58,526 bases of DNA from Treponema sp. GTDB lineage: Bacteria > Spirochaetota > Spirochaetia > Treponematales > Treponemataceae. The notes beneath the pieces were generated by a model, which searched no databases, had not been told where the DNA came from, and saw nothing but the letters and a program-made list of their open reading frames with translations. The stretch is from positions 1-58,526 of the forward strand of contig JAHAZA010000038.1 in the NCBI GenBank assembly GCA_018385415.1, in the 5' to 3' direction. A program made the position numbers and the translations under genes. Shown here piece by piece: positions 42,887 to 51,190 of this stretch (positions within the stretch are counted from its first letter, which is position 1; every line of letters begins with the position of its first letter).

Positions 42887-43432
42887 TTATTTTTTATATG
42901 TGTAAAAATCAACTATAGATCGGCCATAGATTCGCTGGTCAACTCTAACCAGATTTCCGATTTCCTCTGGCATCTGATGTTCCTCTGGGCGATGTACTAA
43001 AATCATACCATTAGGATTGATTAATTCTCTTTTTCCTGCTTCTTCAACCAAATCAGCATGGAATTTATATGGAAATGGTGGATCAAAGAAAATATAATCG
43101 AATTTAGTTCTGCAGCGTTTGAGAAAAAGTTCAACGGCCATAAAATGACAGTTAATTTTTACGCCTAATTCCTTTTCTGTAATAGAAACGTTATCAAGAA
43201 CTGTTTTTACTTTAATTTTGTCTTTTTCACATAATTCCACATGGGTTGCACCACGGGAAACCGCTTCAATAGCAATTGTTCCAGAACCAGAAAATAAATC
43301 CAGCCAGGATTTGCCTGATAAATCTCCAAGGATTGCAAAAACAGATTCGCGCATTCTGTCCATAGCAGGTCTAATTACGCCATCTGGACACTTTATATTT
43401 CTACCTTTTAATTTACCACCAGTAATTCTCAT
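42887..43432 (-). CDS. rsmD: 16S rRNA (guanine-966-N2) methyltransferase RsmD
   Basis: RsmD methylates G966 of 16S rRNA in assembled 30S particles. The 181-residue Rossmann-fold enzyme begins MRITGGKLKGRNIKCPDG, has the SAM loop LDLFSGSGTIAIEAVSRGA, and the catalytic FDYIFFDPPFPYK. Length and motif order agree with the family. AGGT lies about 4 nt before the ATG. It starts right after the ankyrin gene on the same strand and is probably co-transcribed. Confidence 0.94.
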   Translation of the reverse strand: MRITGGKLKGRNIKCPDGVIRPAMDRMRESVFAILGDLSGKSWLDLFSGSGTIAIEAVSRGATHVELCEKDKIKVKTVLDNVSITEKELGVKINCHFMAVELFLKRCRTKFDYIFFDPPFPYKFHADLVEEAGKRELINPNGMILVHRPEEHQMPEEIGNLVRVDQRIYGRSIVDFYTYKK

Positions 43433-43434
43433 AT

Positions 43435-45240
43435 TTACCTTTTTTTCGAACTTGAAACATTTAATGACCAGTAAACTGAGTCATGAATAAGTTTTGAATT
43501 TTCCTTTGCATAGCTGAATGCATTTTTCTTCTCAGAGCTGATTATATAAGGGTCAGCACCTTTCTCGAGAAGAAGCTTGATTACATCAGTTGATTCATAG
43601 TATTCAGCGGCATACATTAAAGGTGTCTTGCCTTTGTACATAGAATTAAGATTCAAATTATATTTTAAATATTCACCAATGAATTCTTCTGATCTTGCTT
43701 CTTTGAGGGCAACAATGAATGAATCCTGAAGGTTCAGTTTAAGATTTACTGCCTGTTCAAGAACAGTTGCAAGTACTTTTCTGTTTTTGCTATAAGCTGC
43801 AGCAATCTGGAGTACACTTACCTGATAGTTTGATTTAGCATCAAGCTTTGCACCATATTCGAAAAGAAGCTGGATTACAGTTGATGTCTGAGCGTAACGA
43901 CATGCATACATTAAAGGAGTCCATCCATCTTTATCCTGTGCATTTGGATTTGCTCCAGATTCAAGAAGGATATAACAAACCCGGTCATCGTTTTCCATGA
44001 TTGCATTCATAAGACGTGTTCGTCCTACATTATCCAATGCATCTGGATTTTCGATTACACGAACTTTAGTTTCTCTAATATCGTCTAATACTTCGTCATC
44101 GTCTTCGTCTTCAAGTAAATATTCAGTTTCGATTTCGTCAAAGAGGTATTCAGGACGTTTGCTGTTGTAGTAATCGATTTGAGGAACTTCGATTGGAGTT
44201 GTGATTTCTGCTTCGGATGAAGTTTCTTCTATTGTCTCAGGTTCTTCTTGAATTTCTTCAGGTAAAGCTTCTGGTTCTGGTTCTGGCTCTACAGAAATTG
44301 TTTCTTCAATTTCTTCCTGATCTGGAACTGCTTCTGGTTCTGGTTCAGGTTCTGTTTCTTCTGGTTCAGAAACGACTTCTTCTTGTTCTGGAATGACTTC
44401 TTCTGCTTCAGAAACGACTTCTTCTTGTCCTGGAACGACTTCTTTTGGTTCTGGAACTGGTGCAGGTACAGGTTCAATGACTGGCTCTGTTTCTGGTTCC
44501 AGGAAAGGTTCTGGTTCTAATTCAACCTCAGGTTCATCTTCTTCTTTTACAGGTTCCGGGATTTCTTCAACAGAAACTTCGTCCTGAGAAATTTCAGCTT
44601 CAGATACAGCTGGTTCAAGTTCTGCAGCTTCTTCAAGAATTTCAGTATCTTCAAGAATTTCAGGTTCTTCTTCTGGTTCCTGAACAGAATCTTCTTCTGG
44701 TTGTTCTTCTAGAGGAGGCTCTGGTTCTGGCATTGTTGAAATTGGCTCTGTTTTAATTGTTGCAGGATCAAGAGTGTAGGTTGAAAGAAAATCGTAAAGG
44801 TTTTTATTGTCTGCGCAGTAATCGAAGGCATTTTTGCCATGTTTGTCTTTTAATAGGATACGGTTGATTTTTCCTTTTGAAGTGAATACATTAAATTCAA
44901 TAAGGCGTTTAAGAGTTTTTTTGCTTGTTCCGTAGTTACAGGCAAACATAATTGCTGTCTGTCCGTTTTTATTTTTTAAATCAGGGCTGCATCCAGCTCT
45001 CAAAATATGATCAATAATTTTATCATTACAACCATATTGAATTGCAATCATGAGGATTGAGTTTCCGTCTGCATCAAATTTAAGTTTAGAAAGTTCTGGC
45101 GAAACCTTGAGTATTTTTGATACATGGGATTCATTTAATGCTCTTACGGCATTGTAGAGATCTTTTTTGGAATATGAAAATGCTGATGACATTAAAAATA
45201 AGGCTAGCAAACTGATTGTAAATCGCTTAAATGTATTCAT
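43435..45240 (-). CDS. Exported ankyrin protein with a long Pro/Glu-rich spacer
   Basis: This 601-residue protein has a signal peptide (MNTFKRFTISLLALFLMSSA). Ankyrin repeats lie at about residues 25-150. A spacer of roughly 200 residues is made of EPEP, EEVV and PEPEPE units. A second ankyrin block lies at about 395-595 (ALDNVGRTRLMNAIMENDD and ESGANPNAQDKDGWTPLMYA). The spacer resembles TonB-type extended rods and could bridge the periplasm. The start at 45240 was chosen over an ATG seven codons upstream because TATAAT lies exactly 7 nt before it. Function is unknown. Confidence 0.8.
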   Translation of the reverse strand: MNTFKRFTISLLALFLMSSAFSYSKKDLYNAVRALNESHVSKILKVSPELSKLKFDADGNSILMIAIQYGCNDKIIDHILRAGCSPDLKNKNGQTAIMFACNYGTSKKTLKRLIEFNVFTSKGKINRILLKDKHGKNAFDYCADNKNLYDFLSTYTLDPATIKTEPISTMPEPEPPLEEQPEEDSVQEPEEEPEILEDTEILEEAAELEPAVSEAEISQDEVSVEEIPEPVKEEDEPEVELEPEPFLEPETEPVIEPVPAPVPEPKEVVPGQEEVVSEAEEVIPEQEEVVSEPEETEPEPEPEAVPDQEEIEETISVEPEPEPEALPEEIQEEPETIEETSSEAEITTPIEVPQIDYYNSKRPEYLFDEIETEYLLEDEDDDEVLDDIRETKVRVIENPDALDNVGRTRLMNAIMENDDRVCYILLESGANPNAQDKDGWTPLMYACRYAQTSTVIQLLFEYGAKLDAKSNYQVSVLQIAAAYSKNRKVLATVLEQAVNLKLNLQDSFIVALKEARSEEFIGEYLKYNLNLNSMYKGKTPLMYAAEYYESTDVIKLLLEKGADPYIISSEKKNAFSYAKENSKLIHDSVYWSLNVSSSKKR

Positions 45241-45247
45241 ACTTTCT

Positions 45248-45277
45248 ATTATATATAGCAAAATACCTGGGGGTCAA
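45248..45277 (-). promoter_or_regulatory. Promoter of the exported ankyrin gene, leaderless arrangement
   Basis: On the minus strand TTGACC (45272-45277), an 18-bp spacer and TATAAT (45248-45253) end 7 nt before the ATG. Its -35 lies three bases from that of the divergent yebC promoter. Confidence 0.7.
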
Positions 45278-45280
45278 GTA

Positions 45281-45310
45281 TTGACTTATTTACTTTATAA
45301 ATGATAATAT
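45281..45310 (+). promoter_or_regulatory. Promoter of yebC
   Basis: TTGACT (45281-45286), an 18-bp spacer and TAATAT (45305-45310) lie about 58 nt upstream of yebC. The -35 abuts that of the divergent promoter. Confidence 0.6.
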
Positions 45311-45368
45311 TTTGAGAAGTTATTGTCATAACGGATTCAATTTTATTAAACTTATATAAGGAGTTCCC

Positions 45369-46112
45369 ATGTCAGGACACAGTAAATGGGCAACCATTAA
45401 ACATGCAAAAGGTTTGGCTGATGCTAAACGTGGTAAGATCTTTACAAAATTCATTAAGGAAATTTCTATCGCTGCTCGTATGGGTGGTGGAGATCCTAAC
45501 TCAAACCCTCGTCTTCGTACAGTAATCATTAAAGCTCGTGCAGCTAACATGCCAAAAGACAACATCGAACGTGCTATCAAAAAAGGTACAGGTGAAGATG
45601 GTGCAGCAGCATACGAAGAATTGGTATACGAAGGATATGCTCCAGGTGGAGTTGCTGTAATGGTTGAAGTTCTTACAGATAACCACAACCGTGCTGCAGC
45701 TGACGTACGTAACATCTTTACAAAACATGGTGGAAACCTGGGTTCAACAGGTTCTGTAAGCCGTATGTTCCAGAGAAAAGGAACAATCGAACTTGATGCT
45801 GAAAAAGTATCAGAAGATGAAGTAATGGAAATCGCTCTTGAAGCTGGTGCTGACGATGTTGTAAATGAAGACGGAGTTATCACAGTAACAACAACTCCAG
45901 ATGCATTCTCTGCAGTAGCTGATGCTCTTGCTGAAAAAGGAATCGAAACACTTTCTGCTGATGTTGGACTTGTTCCAGATGCTTATACTGCTGTTGATAA
46001 AGACACAGCTGCTAAAGTTCAGAAAATGATTGATAAACTCGAAGACAATGATGATGTTCAGAACGTATATCATACAGCTGAATTCCCAGATGACTTCGAT
46101 CCAGAAGCTTAA
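45369..46112 (+). CDS. yebC: YebC/PmpR-family transcriptional regulator or translation factor
   Basis: The 247-residue protein begins with the family hallmark MSGHSKWATIKHAKGLADAK followed by GKIFTKFIKEI, and has ARAANMPKDNIERAIKKGTG and GYAPGGVAVMVEVLTDNHNR. YebC proteins were described as DNA-binding regulators and more recently as factors easing ribosome stalling at proline-rich stretches. This genome encodes strongly Pro/Glu-rich proteins, including the divergent neighbour. AAGGAG lies about 5 nt before the ATG. A 16-bp terminator follows. Confidence 0.95.
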   Translation: MSGHSKWATIKHAKGLADAKRGKIFTKFIKEISIAARMGGGDPNSNPRLRTVIIKARAANMPKDNIERAIKKGTGEDGAAAYEELVYEGYAPGGVAVMVEVLTDNHNRAAADVRNIFTKHGGNLGSTGSVSRMFQRKGTIELDAEKVSEDEVMEIALEAGADDVVNEDGVITVTTTPDAFSAVADALAEKGIETLSADVGLVPDAYTAVDKDTAAKVQKMIDKLEDNDDVQNVYHTAEFPDDFDPEA

Positions 46113-46144
46113 TTAAAAGCGTAAAGGATATTTGAATATCTAAC

Positions 46145-46186
46145 AAAAAAGGGGCTGTCCTAAAAGTATGGGACAGCCCCTTTTTT
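46145..46186. terminator. Strong bidirectional terminator after yebC
   Basis: A 16-bp perfect stem (46145-46160 with 46171-46186) runs from AAAAAAGGGG to CCCCTTTTTT. Its GGGGCTG core recurs at 693-728. It separates converging yebC and the outer-membrane-type gene. Confidence 0.9.
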
Positions 46187-46204
46187 GTTCCTACAGGTTA
46201 AGAA

Positions 46205-46849
46205 TTACCAGTTCCAGCCGAAGCCTAAGAACCATGTGTTTGTAAAGATAAGAAGGTTGTCTACAGGTTTATTTTCAGACGATCCGTAAACCAAGAAGCT
46301 TGAGAAAGATGCTGCAAATCGGAAACCAATAACAGGACTAAATCTTGAAGAAGGTGCAAACTTTATTTTTACTTCAGCACCAGGACCAATAGCAGATGTT
46401 CCAAGAGTTGTGAAGTTATCATTTACGTTGTCAAAATAAAAGAAAAAGTCACAACCAACTAATGATACACCTGGAGTAACATCGAGACGTACAACATTTC
46501 CAAGTGTAAAAGCAAATGTAGGTCCTACGAACAAATCATATTTCAATGCGAAACGGTTATTTTCAACATTGCTTGAAGCATTAATAGTTCCACCAATTCC
46601 AGAGTTGAAATCTACAGTAAATCCAACTTTAACAACAGAATTTTCTCCCCAAACGTGAGTTGTAGCTATTTCAAAATCGAACAAGCCTGAATAAATATTG
46701 TCTTCAGCATTTGGAACAGAATTGATTATGTTGAAATTATCTGTTGAAAATCCAAAATGTAGCTGAATATCTCCTTCATATGAATCTTTTGCAAAAACAG
46801 CAGTTGAAAGAACAAAAGCCACTGCAATAATTGACAAAAATTTTTTCAT
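46205..46849 (-). CDS. Outer-membrane-type beta-barrel protein
   Basis: This 214-residue protein has a clean signal peptide (MKKFLSIIAVAFVLSTAVFA-K). About ten alternating beta strands follow (DIQLHFGFSTDNF, VVKVGFTVDF, ALKYDLFVGPTFAFTLGN), and a C-terminal strand ends FLGFGWNW, with the terminal aromatic residue typical of barrels inserted by BamA. GGAGAA lies 7 nt before the ATG on the coding strand. It is monocistronic. The family is not recognised; it could be a small porin or an OmpA-transmembrane-like protein. Confidence 0.75.
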   Translation of the reverse strand: MKKFLSIIAVAFVLSTAVFAKDSYEGDIQLHFGFSTDNFNIINSVPNAEDNIYSGLFDFEIATTHVWGENSVVKVGFTVDFNSGIGGTINASSNVENNRFALKYDLFVGPTFAFTLGNVVRLDVTPGVSLVGCDFFFYFDNVNDNFTTLGTSAIGPGAEVKIKFAPSSRFSPVIGFRFAASFSSFLVYGSSENKPVDNLLIFTNTWFLGFGWNW

Positions 46850-46930
46850 AAATCTTCTCCTTCTGATTTATATTGTGTCATTTACATAAAGTTTTGTCAA
46901 TTTACAGTCATTTTGGCATTAATGAATCTC

Positions 46931-46959
46931 TTGAATAAACAAATCATTCATTTTAAAAT
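46931..46959 (+). promoter_or_regulatory. Promoter of ruvC, leaderless arrangement
   Basis: TTGAAT (46931-46936), exactly 17 bp, and TAAAAT (46954-46959) are followed by 7 nt and the ATG at 46967. No SD is present. This argues against the longer frame from 46913 or 46922. Confidence 0.6.
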
Positions 46960-46966
46960 AGAATTA

Positions 46967-47515
46967 ATGAATAGAAAGAAAAGTTTTGAAACACTTCCAG
47001 GATCTGTTTCAAATACAGATACAAAAATTCAATCAAAAAAGATACGCCGCATTTTAGGAATTGACCCGGGACTTGCCAACACAGGGTTTGGTGTAATTGA
47101 CTATTATAACGGCCGTTACAGAATGGTAAGCTATGGCTGTATTTCTACAAAGGCTGAAAGCCCTCATGGAGAACGGCTTTTGACTATTTATAACAGGCTC
47201 CAGGCAGTAATCGATGAGTTTAAGCCCACAGAGGCGGGAATGGAAACTCTTTACTTTGCAAAAAATGTAAGTTCTGCAATGGGGGTAAGTGAAGCCCGAG
47301 GTGTTGTTTCTCTCTGTCTTGCCCAGAACTGCATCAAGCTTGGGGAATATACTCCAAACCAGATAAAAAAAGCAGTTACCGGAAATACAAATGCAGATAA
47401 AGAACTTGTACAGAACTTTATAAAACTGCTTCTTGCTCTTGAAGAAATTCCTCGTCCGGACCATGCTGCAGATGCTCTTGCAGGTGCGATTACACACATA
47501 CATTTTGGAAAGTAA
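46967..47515 (+). CDS. ruvC: Crossover junction endodeoxyribonuclease RuvC
   Basis: RuvC resolves Holliday junctions with RuvAB. The RNase-H-fold protein has the catalytic carboxylates in RRILGIDPGLANTGFGVID, GMETLYFAKNVSSAMGVSEA and the C-terminal RPDHAADALAGAI. From 46967 it has 182 residues, with about 25 residues before the usual start of the fold. The start is set by the leaderless-type promoter; translation from 46922 would need a transcript for which I see no promoter. ruvA and ruvB follow. Confidence 0.9.
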   Translation: MNRKKSFETLPGSVSNTDTKIQSKKIRRILGIDPGLANTGFGVIDYYNGRYRMVSYGCISTKAESPHGERLLTIYNRLQAVIDEFKPTEAGMETLYFAKNVSSAMGVSEARGVVSLCLAQNCIKLGEYTPNQIKKAVTGNTNADKELVQNFIKLLLALEEIPRPDHAADALAGAITHIHFGK

Positions 47516-47565
47516 AAGACATTTGATGTCTCAAGTCTTGCATTCCACAAATATAATTTTCTTGC

Positions 47566-47571
47566 TATAAT
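47566..47571 (+). promoter_or_regulatory. -10 box 7 nt before ruvA
   Basis: A consensus TATAAT lies at 47566-47571, 7 nt before the ATG at 47579, with no SD. The -35 at 17 bp (TTCCAC, 47543-47548) is weak. Confidence 0.5.
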
Positions 47572-47578
47572 ATGTAAT

Positions 47579-48196
47579 ATGTTCAATTCATTAACTGGTA
47601 CTATTACAGGTAAATTTCCAAAACAGGTATTTTTAGATACTCACGGCATTGAATGGGATCTTTGTGTTCCTGATTCAAATCTTGATATGCTTCCTGCTGT
47701 TGGTAGTGAAGCAAAGATCTATGTATGGATGCAGCATACAGAACAGCTTATGAGCCTTTATGGTTTTGCCAGTGATGATGAACGGTCAATATTCCTTGAT
47801 CTTTTGAAAGTAGATGGCGTTGGTCCAAAAGGCGCGCTTAAGATTATGAGTTCAGTTTCTTCCGGACGCCTTATGGATATTCTTGACCGGGGAGACCTGG
47901 AATTACTTGAAAAGATTCCTGGAGTCGGAAAGAAAACTGCTGGTAAGATGATTCTTACATTAAAAGGAAAACTAAAAATTTCTGAAAATCAGGGCTCTGT
48001 CATTAAAGTTCCAAAAAACAGTCCATTTGGCGATGTCATTGCATCTCTTGTTTCAATGGGATATGACAAGAAAAATGTTGATCAGAAAATTGCTGAATTA
48101 GTTGAAATACTTTCTTCAAGTCCTGATTTTGAATCAAAGAGTCAGAAAGACAAAGAAGATATTATTTTTAGAAAAGCAGTTGTTGAACTGTCGTAG
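47579..48196 (+). CDS. ruvA: Holliday junction branch-migration protein RuvA
   Basis: RuvA binds the four-way junction as a tetramer and loads RuvB. The 205-residue protein has the N-terminal OB domain (MFNSLTGTITGKFPKQVFLD), two helix-hairpin-helix motifs (LLKVDGVGPKGALKIMSS and LEKIPGVGKKTAGKMILTLK) and a C-terminal RuvB-binding domain (FGDVIASLVSMGYDKKNVDQ). There is no SD. It lies 63 nt after ruvC and 19 nt before ruvB. Confidence 0.95.
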   Translation: MFNSLTGTITGKFPKQVFLDTHGIEWDLCVPDSNLDMLPAVGSEAKIYVWMQHTEQLMSLYGFASDDERSIFLDLLKVDGVGPKGALKIMSSVSSGRLMDILDRGDLELLEKIPGVGKKTAGKMILTLKGKLKISENQGSVIKVPKNSPFGDVIASLVSMGYDKKNVDQKIAELVEILSSSPDFESKSQKDKEDIIFRKAVVELS

Positions 48197-48215
48197 GCAG
48201 AAAAGAGGAAAATAA

Positions 48216-49265
48216 ATGGCAAAAAAAACTGACGAAGACTTTTCTGCGATTGTAAGAGCAGATTTAAGGGATTCATTTGATGACCAGGATTCAAATTTAA
48301 GACCAAAAATGCTGGAGGATTTTTTAGGACAGGAAACTGTCAAAAAAAATCTTTCTACATTTATTCAGGCTGCAAGACAAAGACAGGAACCTTTAGATCA
48401 TCTTTTGTTGATTGGCCCTCCTGGGCTTGGAAAAACTACACTTGCTCAGATTACAGCTCACGAACTGGGAGTTGATTTTAAGGTGACTTCAGCTCCAGCT
48501 TTAGATAAACCAAAAGATCTTGCAGGAATACTTTCTACAATTACAGAACGTACAGTTTTCTTCATTGACGAAATTCACCGGTTAAAGCCTGCAATCGAGG
48601 AAATGCTTTACATTGCAATGGAAGATTTCGAACTTGACTGGATTATCGGTCAGGGAGCTGCTGCCCGTACTGTGCGAATCCCAATTCCTCCGTTTACATT
48701 GATTGGTGCTACAACAAAGGCAGGCAGTGTAAGTTCACCGCTTAGAAGCCGATTTGGATTTATTCCACGCTTTGAATTTTACACCCATAATGAGCTTGCT
48801 TCAATCATCAAACGAAGTGCATCAATTCTTGATGTAAAAATCAATGAAGATGCAGCCCTTGATCTAGCAAGATGCTGCCGGGGAACTCCTCGTGTTGCAA
48901 ACCGTGTTCTTCGTCGTATGCGTGATTTTGCACAGGTTGAAGGAAGCAATGTTATTACAAGCAAGATTGTAAAAGAAGGACTTTGCCGTCTTGAAATCGA
49001 TGAAATCGGTCTTGAAAAATACGACAGAGAAATTCTCCTTTCAATCATTCAGAACTTTGGGGGAGGACCTGTTGGGGCTGAAACACTTGCAATCTCAATC
49101 GGTGAAAGTATTGATACCCTTGAAGATTACTATGAACCATATCTTATTCAGTGTGGTTTGATCCAGCGTACTCCTCGGGGAAGAATCGTAACTGACAAAG
49201 CATACGAACATCTTGGACTTAAAAAAAGTTCCAATGCAAATAATCAGGCGACTTTGTTTGATTAA
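48216..49265 (+). CDS. ruvB: Holliday junction DNA helicase RuvB
   Basis: RuvB is the AAA+ motor of branch migration. The 349-residue protein has RPKMLEDFLGQETVKKNL, Walker A LLIGPPGLGKTTLAQI, Walker B FFIDEIHRLKPAIEEML, the sensor region ATTKAGSVSSPLRSRFGF and a C-terminal winged helix (CGLIQRTPRGRIVTDKAY). The family hallmark ERTVFFIDEIHRL is intact. GAGG precedes the ATG by about 8 nt. The gene continues the ruvC-ruvA-ruvB set and is followed by queA, 38 nt away. Confidence 0.96.
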   Translation: MAKKTDEDFSAIVRADLRDSFDDQDSNLRPKMLEDFLGQETVKKNLSTFIQAARQRQEPLDHLLLIGPPGLGKTTLAQITAHELGVDFKVTSAPALDKPKDLAGILSTITERTVFFIDEIHRLKPAIEEMLYIAMEDFELDWIIGQGAAARTVRIPIPPFTLIGATTKAGSVSSPLRSRFGFIPRFEFYTHNELASIIKRSASILDVKINEDAALDLARCCRGTPRVANRVLRRMRDFAQVEGSNVITSKIVKEGLCRLEIDEIGLEKYDREILLSIIQNFGGGPVGAETLAISIGESIDTLEDYYEPYLIQCGLIQRTPRGRIVTDKAYEHLGLKKSSNANNQATLFD

Positions 49266-49303
49266 GGCTTTAAAAATTCATTTAAAATAGAAGCAGGAAA
49301 AAT

Positions 49304-50377
49304 ATGAAAACCAGTGATTTTTACTTTGATTTACCAGAAGATTTAATTGCTCAGCATCCGGCAAAAGTCCGCGGTCAGGATAAGCTTATGCATCTTGATC
49401 CAAAAACAGGAAGTGTAGAGCATTTTATGATGGAAAATCTTCCAGATCTTATTACACCTGACACTCTTATGGTATTCAACAATTCAAGGGTAAGAAGAGC
49501 AAGGGTTTATGGTATTAAAGAAACTACTGGCCGCGAAACTGAGTTTATGTTTTTGAACTCTATCGATAAAGAATGCTGTATCTGGAATACAATGGTAAAG
49601 TCAGCAAAGAAGCAGAAGCCTGGCATGAATTATAAATTTCCTGATGGAACTGTTGGTCAGATTATTGATATTCCAGGAAATGCGGGAACTGAATTTCGTG
49701 CAATGAAATTTGATTTTGCAATTGATGAGGACTGGTTTGAACGTAACGGACATATTCCTCTTCCTCCATATATTAAAAGAGAAGATACTGAGGCTGATTC
49801 AGAACGTTATCAGAATGTTTACGCAAAAGAAACTGGTAGTGCAGCCTGTCCTACAGCAGGGCTTCACTTTACGGATGAAATGCTTAAACGCCTTGATGAA
49901 AAAGGTATTGACCGCTGTTTTGTTACACTTCATGTAGGACTTGGAACTTTCCTTCCTGTCCGTGAAGAAGAAATTGAAAATCACAAGATGCATGAAGAAT
50001 ACTACACAGTTCCTGTTGAAACGGCAGAAAAAATCAATAAGGCTAAAAAAGAAGACCGCCCAATATTAGCAGTAGGAACAACATCTGTACGCACACTTGA
50101 ATCTGTTGGACAGAGAATCATTGCTTGCGGAAAAAAGCCTGGGGATAACGGTGAATGGGTAATTCCTGGAACTTCATCAACAAGCATATTTATGTATCCG
50201 GGATACAAGTTTAACGTTGTAGACCAGATGTTTACAAATTTTCATACACCTGAAAGTACACTTATCATGCTGGTAAGTGCATTTGCCGGAAAAGAAAACA
50301 TAATGAATGCTTACAAACAGGCTGTTGAAAACCGCTATAGATTTTTCTCTTACGGTGACTGTATGCTGATTAAATAA
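49304..50377 (+). CDS. queA: S-adenosylmethionine:tRNA ribosyltransferase-isomerase QueA
   Basis: QueA forms epoxyqueuosine at position 34 of certain tRNAs from the preQ1 base. The 357-residue protein starts FYFDLPEDLIAQHPAKVRGQ and has HIPLPPYIKREDTEADSERY, ACPTAGLHFTDEML, FVTLHVGLGTFLPV, and the C-terminal FHTPESTLIMLVSAFAG, all standard. ruvB-queA adjacency is common in bacteria. It converges on the flavoprotein gene with only 6 bp between stops and no visible terminator. Confidence 0.96.
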   Translation: MKTSDFYFDLPEDLIAQHPAKVRGQDKLMHLDPKTGSVEHFMMENLPDLITPDTLMVFNNSRVRRARVYGIKETTGRETEFMFLNSIDKECCIWNTMVKSAKKQKPGMNYKFPDGTVGQIIDIPGNAGTEFRAMKFDFAIDEDWFERNGHIPLPPYIKREDTEADSERYQNVYAKETGSAACPTAGLHFTDEMLKRLDEKGIDRCFVTLHVGLGTFLPVREEEIENHKMHEEYYTVPVETAEKINKAKKEDRPILAVGTTSVRTLESVGQRIIACGKKPGDNGEWVIPGTSSTSIFMYPGYKFNVVDQMFTNFHTPESTLIMLVSAFAGKENIMNAYKQAVENRYRFFSYGDCMLIK

Positions 50378-50383
50378 ATTGCA

Positions 50384-51190
50384 TTAAGTCAGTTCGTGGA
50401 GAGAATATGCAATGAGGTTTAAGAACTGTTGTTTTAAAATTGGTTCGTACTGAATGTCCTTTGCGTATTCATCAAATTCACGACTGGCAATTGTAATAAA
50501 ATCGTGAATGACAGACTGAGAAAGTGGAAGTCTTACACCGAGAAATTTTGACTCCAATTCTTTACTTTGAAAAATAAACGGACCAGCAAAACATAATTTT
50601 AGATTTATCAAAAGATTCTTTTCTGTTTTTGCAAGAAAACAGAATGATGCAGATTCATTTGTAATTTTGTATGAAGGTCCAAGTCTTTTAAATATTTCTA
50701 CGTTCCATTCATCAGTAGGAATTCTAATGCTCACCAAAACTGCATTAGCAGGAACAGAATCTACTTTTGTGATTGGAATGACATCAGTTGTTTTTTGAGT
50801 TTTAAATTTTAATGTGGACTCTAATACTGTAAGTGGAGCAACAAGTGAAAGCCTTTTATCCTTAGCCATAATGTTCCCGCCAATTGTTGCCATATTTCTG
50901 ACTGCATGGTTTGACATTGACAAAATTGAATCGTACAGAATTGACGGAATTGCATTGCGACCCAAATGAAGAATTCTGTTTAATGAAACTGCTGGCCCAA
51001 AATCGATAAAGCGTTCATGTTTATCGATTTCCTGCAATTCAGGAATGTTACGAACAGATAATGCTTTTTCAGGAAAATCCTTAATGTATGTTGCACCACC
51101 AATAAGCTGGAGGTTATTTACAGTCTTTAGCTGATAGAGAATATCATTAATTGATTTTGCTGTAAAAATACTGTGTTTATCAGTGGCCAT
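50384..51190 (-). CDS. FAD-binding subunit of a xanthine-dehydrogenase-like complex
   Basis: This 268-residue protein belongs to the molybdopterin-dehydrogenase FAD-binding family (XdhB/CoxM). The two FAD loops are recognisable as NLQLIGGATYIKDF near residue 30 and RNMATIGGNIMAK near residue 100, and a CO-dehydrogenase flavoprotein C-terminal domain follows. It is the third gene of the complex and overlaps the iron-sulfur gene by 11 nt. The FAD site looks intact, unlike the sites of its partner subunits. Substrate is unknown. Confidence 0.82.
   Translation of the reverse strand: MATDKHSIFTAKSINDILYQLKTVNNLQLIGGATYIKDFPEKALSVRNIPELQEIDKHERFIDFGPAVSLNRILHLGRNAIPSILYDSILSMSNHAVRNMATIGGNIMAKDKRLSLVAPLTVLESTLKFKTQKTTDVIPITKVDSVPANAVLVSIRIPTDEWNVEIFKRLGPSYKITNESASFCFLAKTEKNLLINLKLCFAGPFIFQSKELESKFLGVRLPLSQSVIHDFITIASREFDEYAKDIQYEPILKQQFLNLIAYSLHELT

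Noticed and set aside
44289..44587. Open frames over the Glu/Pro-rich part of the exported ankyrin gene
   Set aside because: They are shadows of the repetitive GAA/CCA codons in other frames, with Ser/Thr/Gly or Gln/Lys-only composition.
43950..44760. CRISPR-like regular repeats
   Set aside because: The repeats are protein-coding, of variable length and without unique spacers.
46913..46966. Longer RuvC starting at TTG 46913 or ATG 46922
   Set aside because: No SD, the added residues are not RuvC-like, and a promoter with correct spacing lies inside this stretch.
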